Source: Crocodylus rhombifer
Taxonomy: Eukaryota; Chordata; Crocodylia; Crocodylidae
DNA length: 64,000 nucleotides
Direction: 5' to 3'
NCBI GenBank assembly: GCA_038503035.1
Contig: JAVSML010024600.1
Coordinates: 877,240-941,239, forward strand
Position 1 is the first letter of the stretch; each line of letters starts with the position of its first letter. A program made the position numbers and the translations under genes. The notes under the pieces are model-generated. The model saw only the letters and a list, made by a program, of their open reading frames with translations, ran no database searches and was not told where the DNA came from. This document shows positions 38,331-50,796 of the stretch, piece by piece.

Positions 38331-40361
38331 GATGGCAACTGGCTTGAATGAAAGCAGTGGAAGAATGACCTGGAGAGATACCCGAGGTGGAGAGACTGTC
38401 AGTGTTGCACTAAGGAAACAGTAAGGCTTTTTGGTTTCATTTTCAGTTGGGACTTAAAGCAGGCTGTGCAGGGTGAAGTAAACCCACAGCAGAGTATTTT
38501 TGTTTAATGCCCAGGATGACAGGTGAGCCACAATCCAGTGGGCTATGATGGAGCAGAGAGTGAAACCAGAGGCAGAAAGAGGGAGGACAGAAATTGAGAG
38601 GGGCTGTAAATCTAGCTGGGAGTAGTTACCTAAGACTGGGACAAGACCAAGGGATTGACTTGGAGCTTGGCAGAGAGGGAGCAGCTAAGACGGGAAGGCA
38701 TTGATGCAACCCATCTTTTGGCAGTTACAAGCCAATGCCATACTATGCTGCTCCTGAAGCCTGTAGCCTTGAATAATGGGCTCAAAGATAATAGGTGCAT
38801 CTAGAGAAAAAGTGGACAGGGATGGAGGGGACCCCATCCAGACAAGGGTTGTGTAACCAAGAGCCTGTCCCTTTAATGTGACAGTACCTTGTCAGCTTAT
38901 TCCATCAAGTTGTGGCAGGTGAGACCACTGGTTGGGACCAGTCAGGAGGAATGGGGTGACCAACTTAAAAAAGTTTGAGAGGTCTAGTACACTGCATCTA
39001 CACTTCAGGCAGTAAGGCGATTTTGAGCTATTATGCAATTGATTCTATATATGCGATTAGAAAAAAGCGTAAGTCAGGACAAAAACTAGTTTTTGAAATA
39101 AAACTAAAATCTTTTAAAGTAGATGTTTGATTTTTAGTATATTAATTTTTTTATCTATATATTGTTAAAATGACTTCAGAAAGATTTTGTGTGTGGTCCT
39201 CAATTTGATTAGTTTGGCCCTGTTCTTGGAGAGGTCCAATGTCCCTGAGACTCCCACCGCTTGGTTGAGAATGATGGAGCAGGATGTTAGAAGGATCACA
39301 ACCCCTTGCCACCTGATAGGTCATTCTTGTGCCTCATGACCTAAAGGACAGAACTTCTGAGGCCTCAGGGGCAAGCCATACACCATGGGGAAGGGCCCTG
39401 TGGAGGGGCATTGTTTCCCAGTAAAGAGGTGAACTTTCTGATGTCAGGAATCATGTGATTGGCGTAGGGGATTCTGGGACCAATAACAGCAAGCAGGGAA
39501 AGTTTTGGTGTTGGGCTGGCAGTCCTTCTTATGTCATGGACCACGTGACAGAGCAGGACTCCTGGTTCCAAGGCTTCCACCCCCTGCCCCCCAAACAAGT
39601 ACCTCTGGGGCAAGGGCAGGGACTTCTCGTGGCAAAGGTCAGGGGCTAGGGAGGGGGACTCCTGGTCCCAAGATGGTAGCCAGGGGACGGGGCACCTATC
39701 AAGGGTGTGAGGGCTCATCAGTTTGACACAGGGTGTACCCTTGTGGCCTTCAACAGCTCACAAATCTCATTAAGTGACCTTCCAGCTGAAGTAATTGCCC
39801 AACCCTTCTCTAACCCCTAGCTAATTATATAAAAGGTGGGTGGCAATGCTACCTCCTTTTAAAAAAACAGCAGCCACTACTGCATTTTGTAAAGTGTCTA
39901 ACATTGGTGTGCATTAGATTTTTTCTGACAATCACTACCTTCTTGAACTGAGAAATGCCTAGTTTCCTGATTTTGAGCAGGTTTAGGGCAAACTTGCTAA
40001 GCTTCTCAGCTCTACCAAGACCAAGGCAGTTAAGGGTCTGTGCAGAAGACTGTAGGTACCTAAAATACTTTAAGATAAACACATACACACACACATAGGC
40101 ATCTATGGACTTGAAGCACCTTCAGGGCTGGCAGCACCTATGCAGAATTTTGACTTTGGTGCTTAAATTCCACTTTAACATTGCTATCAGCACCTATGTC
40201 CTTCGCTGGATCCAGAGATTTGCCCAAACTATATAGAGAATCACTGACAGAATCAGGAATTCAAACTGTAAATGCAGAGTCGCATTCTAGACTCTTATAA
40301 ATTAAACCATTTTTCCTCTGTAACCTCTATTTTAAACTTTCTGGACAGGATGACAGGAAAG
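38331..40361. other. Intronic sequence, no feature recognised
   Basis: Mixed composition with CA-rich and AT-rich pieces. No exon or clearly bounded repeat recognised. Confidence 0.4.
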
Positions 40362-40396
40362 TAGGGCTGGAAAGGACCTCACAAGGTCATCTAGTC

Positions 40397-40740
40397 CAGT
40401 GGTTCTCAACCTTTTTGTACCAGGACCCATTTGTAAACATTGATGGCCAGTCCTGACCCAGTAAATATTTTAAATAGAAAACAGCCCCCTGGCCCAGTCA
40501 GTGGCCTTCACTCCTGACTCTGACTCCTCTGTATGTGTGTGTGTGCGCGTGTGCACGCACAGGGTATGGGGGACCCCAAGCAGCCCCTTGCAGGCTGGAA
40601 CTGTACCAGCCTTTAAGTTAAATCCAGTTTCCCATGCTTTTCTCCTTTAAAGAAGAATCCATTTTTAAAGTATGTTTGTGACCCTTTCATATATTACTAT
40701 GACCCATTTTGGGCCGCAACCCACAGGTTGAGAAATGCCA
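40397..40740. mobile_element. hAT MITE inserted in CR1, perfect 8-bp duplication
   Basis: Starts cagtggttctcaacctttt and ends with the inverted form ggttgagaaatgcca. The flanks atctagtc (40389-40396) and atctagtc (40741-40748) are identical. Removing the element restores a typical CR1 tail. It contains one minisatellite-type unit (about 40485-40520) and a TG/CG microsatellite (about 40532-40562). Confidence 0.88.
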
Positions 40741-42114
40741 ATCTAGTCCATCCTCCTGCTCAAGGAAGGAACATACCCAACTAAATCATCCCAGCCAAGT
40801 CTTGATCTAATGTGTTCTTGAAAATTTCCAAAAATGGAGAGTCCACAGATTCATTAGGCAACCTCTTCCAATACTTGACCACCCTTGAGGCCAGTGCTCC
40901 TAGTCCTGTGGCCTACAACCACAGAGAATAGTCTATCTCCATAATCTCTATAATCACCACTCAGGTATTTGAAGACTATTATCAAAACCTCCATCAAGCC
41001 TTTTCTTCCCCAGACTAAATAACTCTAGTTATTTTAGACATTGTTCATAAGCCTTGATTCTCAGGCTTCTAATCATTTTTACTGATCTCTGCTGGACTTT
41101 TTCTCACCACATCCTTGCTGAAGTATGGAGCCCAAAACCAAACACCTATAAGATGTGCCCTCACCATTGCTGAATATAGTGCAAGAATCACTTTCATTGT
41201 TTGCAAGTGATATTCCTATTAATGTAACCCTGCATGTGGTGTTGGCTTGTTTTGCGACAAGAAAGTACTGTCAGCTCATATGCAGTTTATGGTCCATGGT
41301 AACCTCAAGGTTCTTTTCTGCAGCCTAACCAGTCATTCCCCAGTCTGTATTTGTGCCTGCAGGACTTTACACTTCTCCTTTTTCAATTTAATCTGGTGAG
41401 TTGAGACTATTTTTCCAATCTGTCCAAGTCATTCTGGATCCTTTCCTTACCTTTCCAAATGTCTGCAACTTCACCCAACTTGGTATCATTCACAAATATG
41501 CTAACCGTGCTCTCAATCTGTGTCCAAATCATTAAGCTGTTAAACAACAGTGGACCCAGGACAGACCCCAGGATTACACACTTCCCCATTCCCAGCTAAA
41601 CATTGAGCCACAACTTCTTGTTGAACATGCTGAGCATAGTTGTACATCCGCTTTCATCTAGTGTATATTTCCATCTTAATAAACATGTCATGGGAGACAG
41701 CGTAAAAAGACTTGCTAAAGCCAAGGTATAACACATCCACTGTTCTCCCCTAATCCACAGAGGCTATCAATTTATCATAAAAGGTAAGGCATGACTTGCT
41801 CTTGGTAAATCCATGCTGTTGTTCCTAATAATCTTGTTCTCCTCTACTTGCTTCAAAATAGATTCCTTGAAACCTGTTCCATGATCTTTCCAGGCATCGA
41901 GATTGGGCTGACTCATCTAAAATTCCCCAGTTCCTCTTTCTTAAAGATGGGCATTGCATTTGCCCTTTACCAATCATCCCAGGCTTCACCTGAACTCCAC
42001 AAGTTCTCAAAGAAGATAGTCAAGACTCCAAAATTACCTCTGCCAATTCCTTCAGGGCCATAGGGCACATCCCATCTGGTCCTCATGGCTTGACAACATC
42101 TAGTGTCTCTAAAT

Positions 42115-43858
42115 CATTGGTTTTCAACCCATGATCATGGAACATGTCTAGTAAGTCCATTAAAGAAAGAAAGAGAGCACATACCATTTTGGCTGGAATT
42201 TTGGGAAAATCGGCAGTGTCTTGAGACACTTATAGAAAGCTTTATTTTGAGCAATAAGAACTGTACATATTTTTAGTAGAAGGTTAGGTCCTATAAAACC
42301 GATGGGAGGCTACCAGCAAAAGTCTGGTGGGGTACAGGCATACTTACTAGCTCAGTCTGTGCCCTGACTTTTCATCTTCACAGCACATCTAATGCATGTG
42401 AATTTGTGAGGGTCTGACACGGCAATCTGGGAGAATCCTTGGGTGAATGGCTGCCTGTTGCACAGGACTACCTGATGACTTTCAACGAGAAGCTTCAGCT
42501 CTGGATTGCTCAAGTAAGAGAAAACAACTCTTTGACACATTCAAATGCTTGACAGCTTTTTGGATGAAAATGACTTGATACTGGGCAATGATGTGAAAAG
42601 TGAAATTGAAGGACACTTCTTGGAGCTCAATTCTTAGTTTCACCAGTACTGTTCTGAAATGGGCAATGAGAATGAGTGGATACATAGCCCCATAGGTGGT
42701 GGAAGGCTGGGGCTAATGGGATGCCATTCACCACCATGTAGTTATGTGAAAGTAGGTGTCCAGCCTTAATATAAAAAAAAATGAAATACTGAAACAAATT
42801 GGATGTTGAAGGACATCTAAGATTGAAACTGTCACCTCTCCTACCAAACTCCTATGTGCTTTCTGCCAGGAAGCAAGCTCAACCATCTCATTAAAACTGA
42901 TGACAAAACGGTGAGTTCACGAAACTCTATTACTGTTATTGTTGATGTCATTTTTATTTTTAACACAACAGTTTGCCAGTAATTGTCTACTTATGTTTGT
43001 TATACACAGAATAGATTTCCAAAATGGTCTGCACCAGTGGCGATGCATACAGGGTGCATGTGCACCCCCTGAGAGTGCTGGTGCACCCCCTGACTGGCCG
43101 CGCTCCCCACTTAGGCTACGGGCGGGGGGGAAGGCAGGAGTGCTGGTGGCCGCCCTGAGAGTGCTGGCCAGGGAGCGGGAGGACCAGATGTTGAGCTGCA
43201 GCTGTAGAAATTTACTAACAAGATCATAAATAATAGTGTAAGACGTTAACTATAAAGCAGACTCAGTGCTTCAAGGACAGGCTGATAAGACTCTGCAATG
43301 ACCGAATCCTATTCACTTTGAAGTCTGAAGTCCCTATGAGTTACCACTTCAAAACAAACGTAGCCAAAAACCAGTTGTGAAACAATTAAGAGTTTTCTCA
43401 CACTGACCTGATATCTTGCTTTCTTTCACAGTGGAAAATTCCCACCTGCGCGCACATTTCGTCTGTAAACTATAAATCGGCTCTAACAGTTTTATTCGGG
43501 GCCTCTGAGCTTGCTCAGGGTGCCCAGCATGCTGAATAAATTTTGAGACTGACAGCGACTCTGTGTCTTTGGGAACAGCTCCGCAAGGGGTCACGAACTC
43601 TTCAACACAGCCACCTCCGGAAGTGCTGCAGCTGCTTCCAGGAGTGCCGCAACCACTTCGCGGTTGATGAGTTTTGCCCACCACTCCCCACCCGGAGTCG
43701 GTAAGATTGGCCGTGGACCTCTCCCACCCCAGTCGCTGACTGGTCGCTGGGAGGGCATGTGCCCCTCTGACTAAGGTGGCACCAGGTGTCCATGGTCTGC
43801 ACATCCATTCAAAATTTTTAAGGGAGCCATGAATTGAAACATAGGTTGAAAACCACAA
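42115..43858 (+). mobile_element. hAT element with transposase remains, inserted in CR1
   Basis: Ends are cattggttttcaacc (42115-42129) and its inverted partner ggttgaaaaccac (43844-43856). A plus-strand fossil reads MTFNEKLQLWIAQVRENN, then after a frameshift MLDSFLDENDLILGNDVKSE, IEGHFLELNS, a stop, and FHQYCSEMGNENEWI (about 42475-42690). This resembles the transposase-derived ZBED5/SCAND3-type hAT proteins as I know them. The flanking CR1 continues on either side. About 8 bp on each flank is only partly alike (ctctaaat / ctccttta). An unrelated GC-rich piece is present at about 43030-43190. Confidence 0.7.
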
Positions 43859-44952
43859 CTCCTTTATCTTCACTGCTAGGTATACTCATCATCTGGCACC
43901 TGCCCCTATTTGTGAAGACAGAAGTAAAAAAAGCATTAACTACTTTAGGCTTCTCTGCATCACCCATAACTAAATTGCCTTTCATATTGTATAAAGAACC
44001 TATGGTTTCCTCTTACTTCTGATACACTTGTAGAATCCTTTTGTTGTTGTTGTTGCTTTTTGCACCCCTTGCCCATTGCATCCCAAATCATGATTTGGCC
44101 TTTCTAATTTTCTCCCTGATCACCTGTGCAATTCTGATATATTTCCCTAATACTATGACCAAGCTATCCATTTTTGTAAGATTCCTTTGTGATTTTCAAT
44201 TAATTGAACACACTGTTGTCTAGCCAGGCTGCTTTCCTGTTGCACTTCTCCAGCTGCATCAGGTTTGCTTACTCCTGTGCCCTTAATATGACCTCTTAAC
44301 TCCTCATGAACCCTATTGTTTTGCAGTCACTGTCACCCAATTTGCCTTCCACCTTCCAATTCTTAGCCTATTCCTCCCTATGTGTAAGTCAAAAAGAGCT
44401 TCCCCCCTACTTGGCCTCTCTGCCACCTGTATCAAAAAGTTATCACAAACATACTTCAAGAAGTTGCTGGACTGCTTGTGTAGTGTTGCGTTTCCTCCTA
44501 GCAGAGTTAACAGTAATTGAAGTCCCCAATAAGAATGAGGTCCTGCAATTTGGAAATTTCTGTCAGTTGTTTAAAGGCTTCATCCACCTCTTCCTCCTAG
44601 TTTGGTGGTCTGTAGCAAACCATGACATCCCTCCTGCTGTTCTCTCCTTTGACCTTTACCCCAAGGCTTTCAACAGCATATTTTTTGCTTCATGCTGCAC
44701 TGCAGAATGCATGTACATCTTCATACAGAGGATGAATTCTGGAGACATGTCAGCTCTAGTAAGAATTTACTGAGGTCTACAGTCAAGAGACTCTCTCTTC
44801 ACACAAGAAACTTGTATAAAGCCTTCTGGTAGTTTAAATGTAGTTAACAGTTTTCTTCATATTGTTTTTGATTTTTGGATGCTCTCCTAACAAGAACTAT
44901 GCTCAGATGGAGGTTATGCATGGGTTTGTGTTCCCATTCAAATACTGTAGAC

Positions 44953-45896
44953 CAGTGTTTCTCAACCTGTGGGTTGCAACCCAAAAGTGGGTCTCAAGAA
45001 TATTTGAAAGGGTCCTGAGCAAATCCCAGAAAAGCATGGGGAAAGAGTGGATTTCCCTTTGCAGGCTGGCAGCATCCCAGCCTTCAAGGAGTTGCTTGAG
45101 GTGATTGGAGGCACTGGGCATGCGTATGTCTGTGTGCATACATGCACTTGGCCAGCATGCAGCCAGAAAGAGTAATGGGAGCAGCCCCAGAAGCTGGATG
45201 CAGATAAGTGTATGGGGGGGAGGAGGTCTAGGGCTTGGGGACTATCCGGGTACATGTGCAGGTGTGTGTATAGGATGGGTGTGTCTGGGGTGGGGGGGGG
45301 TGCCTGCCAGCACTGGGAGAAGCTGGCTGGGAACCAGGGCTGCATCAAAGTCAGGGGGTAGAGGCAGGTGCCTGACCCTCCAGTGGGGGAAGGGAACGGG
45401 AGTGTCCTTCAGGGGTAGCAGGGAGCTGTGTGGCTGGGCCAGTGTCCATACTCACAGGGGCAGGGTGGCAAAAGATGCTGCTCAGGGGGTGGGAGGGGAC
45501 ATGAACAGGCTACCTGGCATGGTGCAGGAGTCCCAGCCCAAGGCAGGGGGGCTGCCACAGGGCTCCTCTCCTCCCCACTCCATCCTGTACTGGGGCTGGA
45601 CTCGCTCCGCTGCTGCCCACAAGCTGGAGCCACTACAGCCACCGCAGCCCAGCCAGAGCAGGACGAGGGTAACTGGGGACCCCTTCTGGTACAGCTGGAG
45701 AGACAAGGGGTTGCAGGTTGACAGCAGCATGCCCAAGCGGGTCAGGGGACTGTGGGTCAGAAGCGAGGGCACTGGCCAGGCCAGGGGGCCATGGGTCAGG
45801 AGTAAGCGGCACTGGCAGGGCCAGAGGGTTGTGGGCTGGGAGTGACCATTAATGTTTACAAAAGGGGCCTGATACAAAAAAGGCTGAGAACCACTT
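44953..45896. mobile_element. hAT element with minisatellite, 8-bp duplication
   Basis: Starts cagtgtttctcaacctgtg and ends with the inverted ggctgagaaccactt. Flanks are ctgtagac (44945-44952) and ctgcagac (45897-45904), one mismatch. The right end matches the left end of the 40397 element, so the two are inverted members of one family. About three units of a GC-rich repeat lie at about 45720-45845. The interior open frames are not genes. Confidence 0.8.
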
Positions 45897-45904
45897 CTGC
45901 AGAC

Positions 45905-48900
45905 GTAGATCTTGGAATTCCCTATATGCCTCCTTTGGTCCCTAGATTTCATCACAGATATTTTTTCCAATTACTACAAATACATACATGCACACTTTTT
46001 AATTTAGGGTACTTGGTTTTTAATTGAACCTGAATGCACAAGACTGTATGATTCAGCAGGACTTTCCCATCTGTCAGTCAAGCTCAATAAATGTCTTATC
46101 TGTTGGTTCCATCAGTTAAGATTATGATTTGTTCTGACACCAAGGGAAAAAAACAATTCAAATGATGCCCATCTCACAGCCACAGGATGTCAGTCCCTAA
46201 CCCTCGTACCCAATGCCTGAAGCATGTGGAACAGTGGCAACTATCAGGGGGATGAACTCTTCATACTGACTTCACTCTTCCTGCCAAGAAAGACTCTATG
46301 TCTCAGCTCAAAGTCTTCCTGATAAAAGATAGTGCTCTTAGGTGGATTTAACAAGCCTGATTCTTCTCTTTCATGTGCTTTTTCACCAGCGAAAAGTCAA
46401 CTTACCAGTTTACAGCATGGCTTTTCAGTGGAAATAAAACCATATCTATTATACAAATTGGAATAAAACAGGGACATTTCCACATTTGGCTGGACTTAGG
46501 TTGAGAATATACTGTTTTTGTTATATGGTAAAAACTTTAAGGGGTTATTGTGATTATTCCCAAAAAAGCATTACAAGCTTAGGACATTCAGAGTTAGAAT
46601 TAATACTACCATACAACTGCTTATTTACAGTTCATACTGATTTTGATGTTACACTCTTACATTTTCTATGATTAATATAGCGATTAGAAGATGGTAACCG
46701 ATGAGTTGTTAGTAGTGTCAGTGATTTTTAAGGATGTAATGGATAATGGTATGGCTGTTCAACTGGCACATAAGCAGAGGTATAGGTAACTGTATAAAAA
46801 AACTTTATTACTGCTTTGTGGCTTTATTTAAGAAATGTTCAGAGATGAGTTACTTCATCCAACTCTTTTAGTTCAAGATCCAAAAATAATCTTAAAGCAT
46901 TGCTAGGATTGCAACAAAAACATTAAAACCTGGAAATTATTTTTAAACCTTTCCCATGATTCATTCTTAGGCACAACTGAAATCTTAATCAGATTTTTTT
47001 TATCGTTTCCTGAATCACACTGGTGCCCAGGTTCCAACTGCAATTATTTCAACCGTGTTACAAAGGGAGAGATTTTCTTCCAGCCACCCACATACTAGAC
47101 ACATCAGAAACTGAATGACGTGCAACACTGAACATGTGATCTAACTGCTTAAGTACATTTAGACTCTGAATTATATTGGTAAAACTTCTCAGGCACTGAA
47201 AGCAGGATTTGTGGATGTAAATGTAATCTAGAGATAGCTTATAAAAATTTGATCTATAGCTATCGTGTTTTTATACAAGCTCAGTTCAATTATTTAATAC
47301 AGAGCACTTCATGCATCTTCAGTTCTTCACCAATGGGTACATACCAGACTAAATTCAACTAAGGTACATATCAACTTTTTGCAGTGTAGAATTATATGCA
47401 AAGCACCTATAGACGCAACCCGGCAGAAGAAGCAGCTGTGTTGATAGAAAGTAACTGCAACCTAGACATCATGGGTGGGGAATAGCAGGGAGGAATATGT
47501 TTGTAATACTGGAAGTAAAAGTGGCATGACCAGGTCAGCCACGAGATGCACTGAGTGAATACAGTGTCCTCAGTAGCCTATCCTAACTGAACTCTGGGTG
47601 CAACCTCTAGCTGGTCCCAGGTGGCAAACCCTAGGGGAGGTTGGAAAGAGGGAAAGTGCCCTGAGAGTAAAAGCCTCACTACAGCCAGAATAATTCAAAG
47701 GGTGCAATTTATATGTCCTTTCTCCAGCTTAAGTGAATCCAGTCCCATCTCTAACCTAATTGTAAAATACATAAATGTGCTAATTTAACTGTACTATGTA
47801 ACTATTTTCATTTTGCATGATATATAGACATGAACTTAAGCACAAAAGTTAGTTTATTTAGTGTAATTTAAAATATGTATAGCATTTGTAGCAGGCTCTT
47901 GCTTTAAATAGACTATACAAAATTATGGGTCAGATCCTCAGTTGCTGTTTGTACTTGTGTCAGGGAGAAGTAAGTTACCACCACAGTGGGTGTAAGTAGG
48001 CATGATAATCATGAACTACTCCTGATTTTTGTAATCTCCTATAATATTTTGCTTAACTAATGGCAATGTGCTTGTTATGGGAATGTTCTAAGCTCAGCCT
48101 GGGAACAGAACCCGGTATGTCAGACCTATAACATGTCTAGCAGTGGCTTTATCTGGTGTTTTACTTGAGAATTTAAACAACACAAAGTGCCCTTGGCTGG
48201 TTCTGCAATGATCTGGTAGAAACTTCTTCCTGACCCTAGATGATGATCAGCTTATGTCCTACAGCATAAAGATCAATAGCCTTCGTAAATTTTATTCTGA
48301 CTCATGTAGCTGTGACTCCTGCTCTCTTCATATAAAGCAAGTGCCTAATCCTTATTAGCCTGCTATGATTCTGGGGCTTTCCAATCATTCATTACTGTCT
48401 TGAAGCCAGACGATGGCAGTTGCCAAAAAGTATTTACACTTGATACCTCTACGTGTTTGCTGTCCTTGACAAAGGCCGGGTTTTGGCTGAACTGTTAGAT
48501 CAATTTACGTTCCTTCACGCCTGAATAAATGGTAACACTTTCCTCAGTGTTAATTCTTAAAATATCTATTTATTGATGTTTAATACATGGACAGCTTAAT
48601 GCAGCAATTATGCAGAACAAGAAGGATAATCTGAAACAAACACGATCCTAATTGGAAGATTTAAATTTAGGTACAACATAGCCTGTAACAGATTTTTTCC
48701 CTTGTATACTGGGGTTTATAATAGGGAAATGCAAAGTTGTAAGTGGAGCATATGCATTTATTTTAATTCACCACACCCAATTTAGGAAGTCATACAGAGG
48801 AACTGCCATTGTGAAAATGAAGCGAGAAGACAACTGAAAACAAGAGCAATGTGATTGGATAAAAGTATACAATTGTAAGTTCCTATTTCGTTTACAAGAT

Positions 48901-50295
48901 TTAGCAAAGTGCACCACATTAAAGAACCAAATTTTGGTTTCATTCTACGCCATCTTAATAAGGTTAATACAGTTGTGCAGATGTAACTCAGACCATAGTT
49001 TGGCCCTGAAATTCTTTTAGCAGACACTCTGTAAAATGGCACGTATAAAAAACTAGGATAATGTACCAAACGTAACATTGCTTTCAGCCCAGGAAGGTAA
49101 CTGTGAAATATATGAATATATGAAACTGTGATAAATGTGAAACACATGAATTTAGCTTGTACATGTTTCTAATGTGCACATATGAGGCCAAACACTAAAC
49201 ACGTCTGAAATACCTGTTGGCATCAATTAAGAGCTCTGTCTGTTGAACAAAATCAGTGTATAACATCTATAGGAACTTGTTCTCAGTTTTTTCTCCTGTA
49301 TTCCTTTCAACTCCTCCAAACTTCATTTTCTCCTCATTCACGTCACATGTTGGATCTATAAATTATCACCTTTGGACATGTCAAAATTACAACATACCAA
49401 AATATAAATGATCCTCCTAAGTATAGAATTCTGTAGGGCAGTTAAAAATGCACTTCTCTCTTACAGTTTATCTTTTGTTTTATATAATAATGTTCCTGAT
49501 CTTTATCTGGCAACTTCAACAAAGCTATACCAACATAAACAAGGGCTGGATCTGACCTCACATCTATAGAACTCCCTTAAATCAATAAAAACTTATATGA
49601 TTTTTTCCAATAAAAGAAGGGTCATTCTAAGAATGTTAGCTGATTGCCCGTGAAGCCTATACTATTGTTTATGGTAGTTTTGATGCGTTTTTCTGTTTCG
49701 TGTGCTTTTTATGCCTTAGAAAGCTATTTATGCCTCTGAGATAATGTGAAACCTCCCTCTGGAACTAACATACAGTAAGATGACTAAAACTCTCATTGTT
49801 ATTTTTCCAGTAAAGTTAACATGGACTCTTTCAAGCATGTTCACAAGTTACTCTATTTTAGGAATGGCCATTTTTATTTTCAATTAATGGTTATATCTAC
49901 AAAATGTTTTGAGGCTATTTTAGTCTTCAGTTTGAATCAGCATTAGATGCTAATGTGAATGACAGATGAAAGATTTTTCATATGGCCTAACAAATTATGT
50001 TCTTAAAAAAGAATTCAGTGACATCCTGATTCTCAGACACTAAGGCTGAAAAGATGTTGGAAAAAAAGCATAGTTTTGACAACTGGCCTTCTGTCACTGC
50101 CCTCTGCAGTGACAGGAACTTGATAAGAATGCATGAAAAGAAGCTTTCTTTGATAAATTGCAGGTCTCCCATCATCTAAGAAAGTACTCAAGAAAGAGAA
50201 CAGTTCAACAAAGACGGCAATAATAAAATAAGAACCTGTACTTCACAGCTTCCCCAGTGTGAAAAAATCAAGTGCATTTTGATTTACTGGAACAT
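45905..50295. other. AT-rich, repeat-poor intronic sequence
   Basis: No exon or clear element recognised. A weak ancient-repeat signature ('gggtcagatcctcagttg') is at 47930-47947 and another ('gggctggatctgacctc') near 49543. Confidence 0.45.
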
Positions 50296-50298
50296 GGA

Positions 50299-50412
50299 GG
50301 GCCAAATAAAACTCTCAGCAATACTGCTGTAAATGCAGGGATAGTTCTGCTCACATCAGTATAGTTATTTTGGATTTATTGCAACGTAACTGAAATCAGG
50401 AGCTGGCCCCCA
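50299..50412. repeat. Ancient palindromic amniote repeat fragment
   Basis: Starts gggccaaataaaactctcag and ends gaaatcaggagctggcccc, an imperfect inverted pair. The central words (ctgctgtaaatgcaggg, tcagtatagtt) recall a widespread palindromic repeat of reptile genomes that begins GGGCCAGAT. Assignment is by memory. Confidence 0.45.
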
Positions 50413-50796
50413 CTATGGATTTTTATGTTATCAGAATCCTCCTCTGTTTTCAAATGCACCTTCCTGTTTTTAATCTTACACAAAAGTATTAGCAATTTGT
50501 TTCACATCTTCACTGAACACGGATGACTGAGAGCTCTGATCAAAGGTGATTTTGTCAATATTAAAGAAGGGAAAAGAAGAAGCACGAGGAGAGGAAAGAA
50601 CAAGAAATAAAATGTTCCCTTCCAGCCCTATGATTCAATGAGGCCATGTTTTGTAGGAAAGTCAGTGATCCAGAATGCCATCTCTAGCCTGTAGGCTATC
50701 TTCTTTATATAAGAGCAAACATTCTCCGCCATAAATCCTACATTGGGTAGGGAAAAAAATCAGTTGGATAGTGTAAATTGTTACAAACTGGGAAAG

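Larger units (their letters stand above)
40362..44765 (-). mobile_element. Old CR1/L3-like LINE interrupted by two hAT insertions
   Basis: Minus-strand LINE. The 3' tail (gtagggctggaaaggacctc) starts near 40362 and resumes after the first insertion at 40741. RT remains include GSVLGPLLFN and FVNDTKLGEVADIW (41407-41589), with FADD mutated to FVND. RT and linker remains continue to 42114. They resume at 43859 and pass into endonuclease-like sequence (SDHE-type, about 44325) ending near 44765. This copy is the most diverged of the set, with many frameshifts. Confidence 0.8.

Noticed and set aside
45105..45845. 246-codon plus frame
   Set aside because: Interior of a hAT MITE with minisatellite. 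No transposase or domain similarity.
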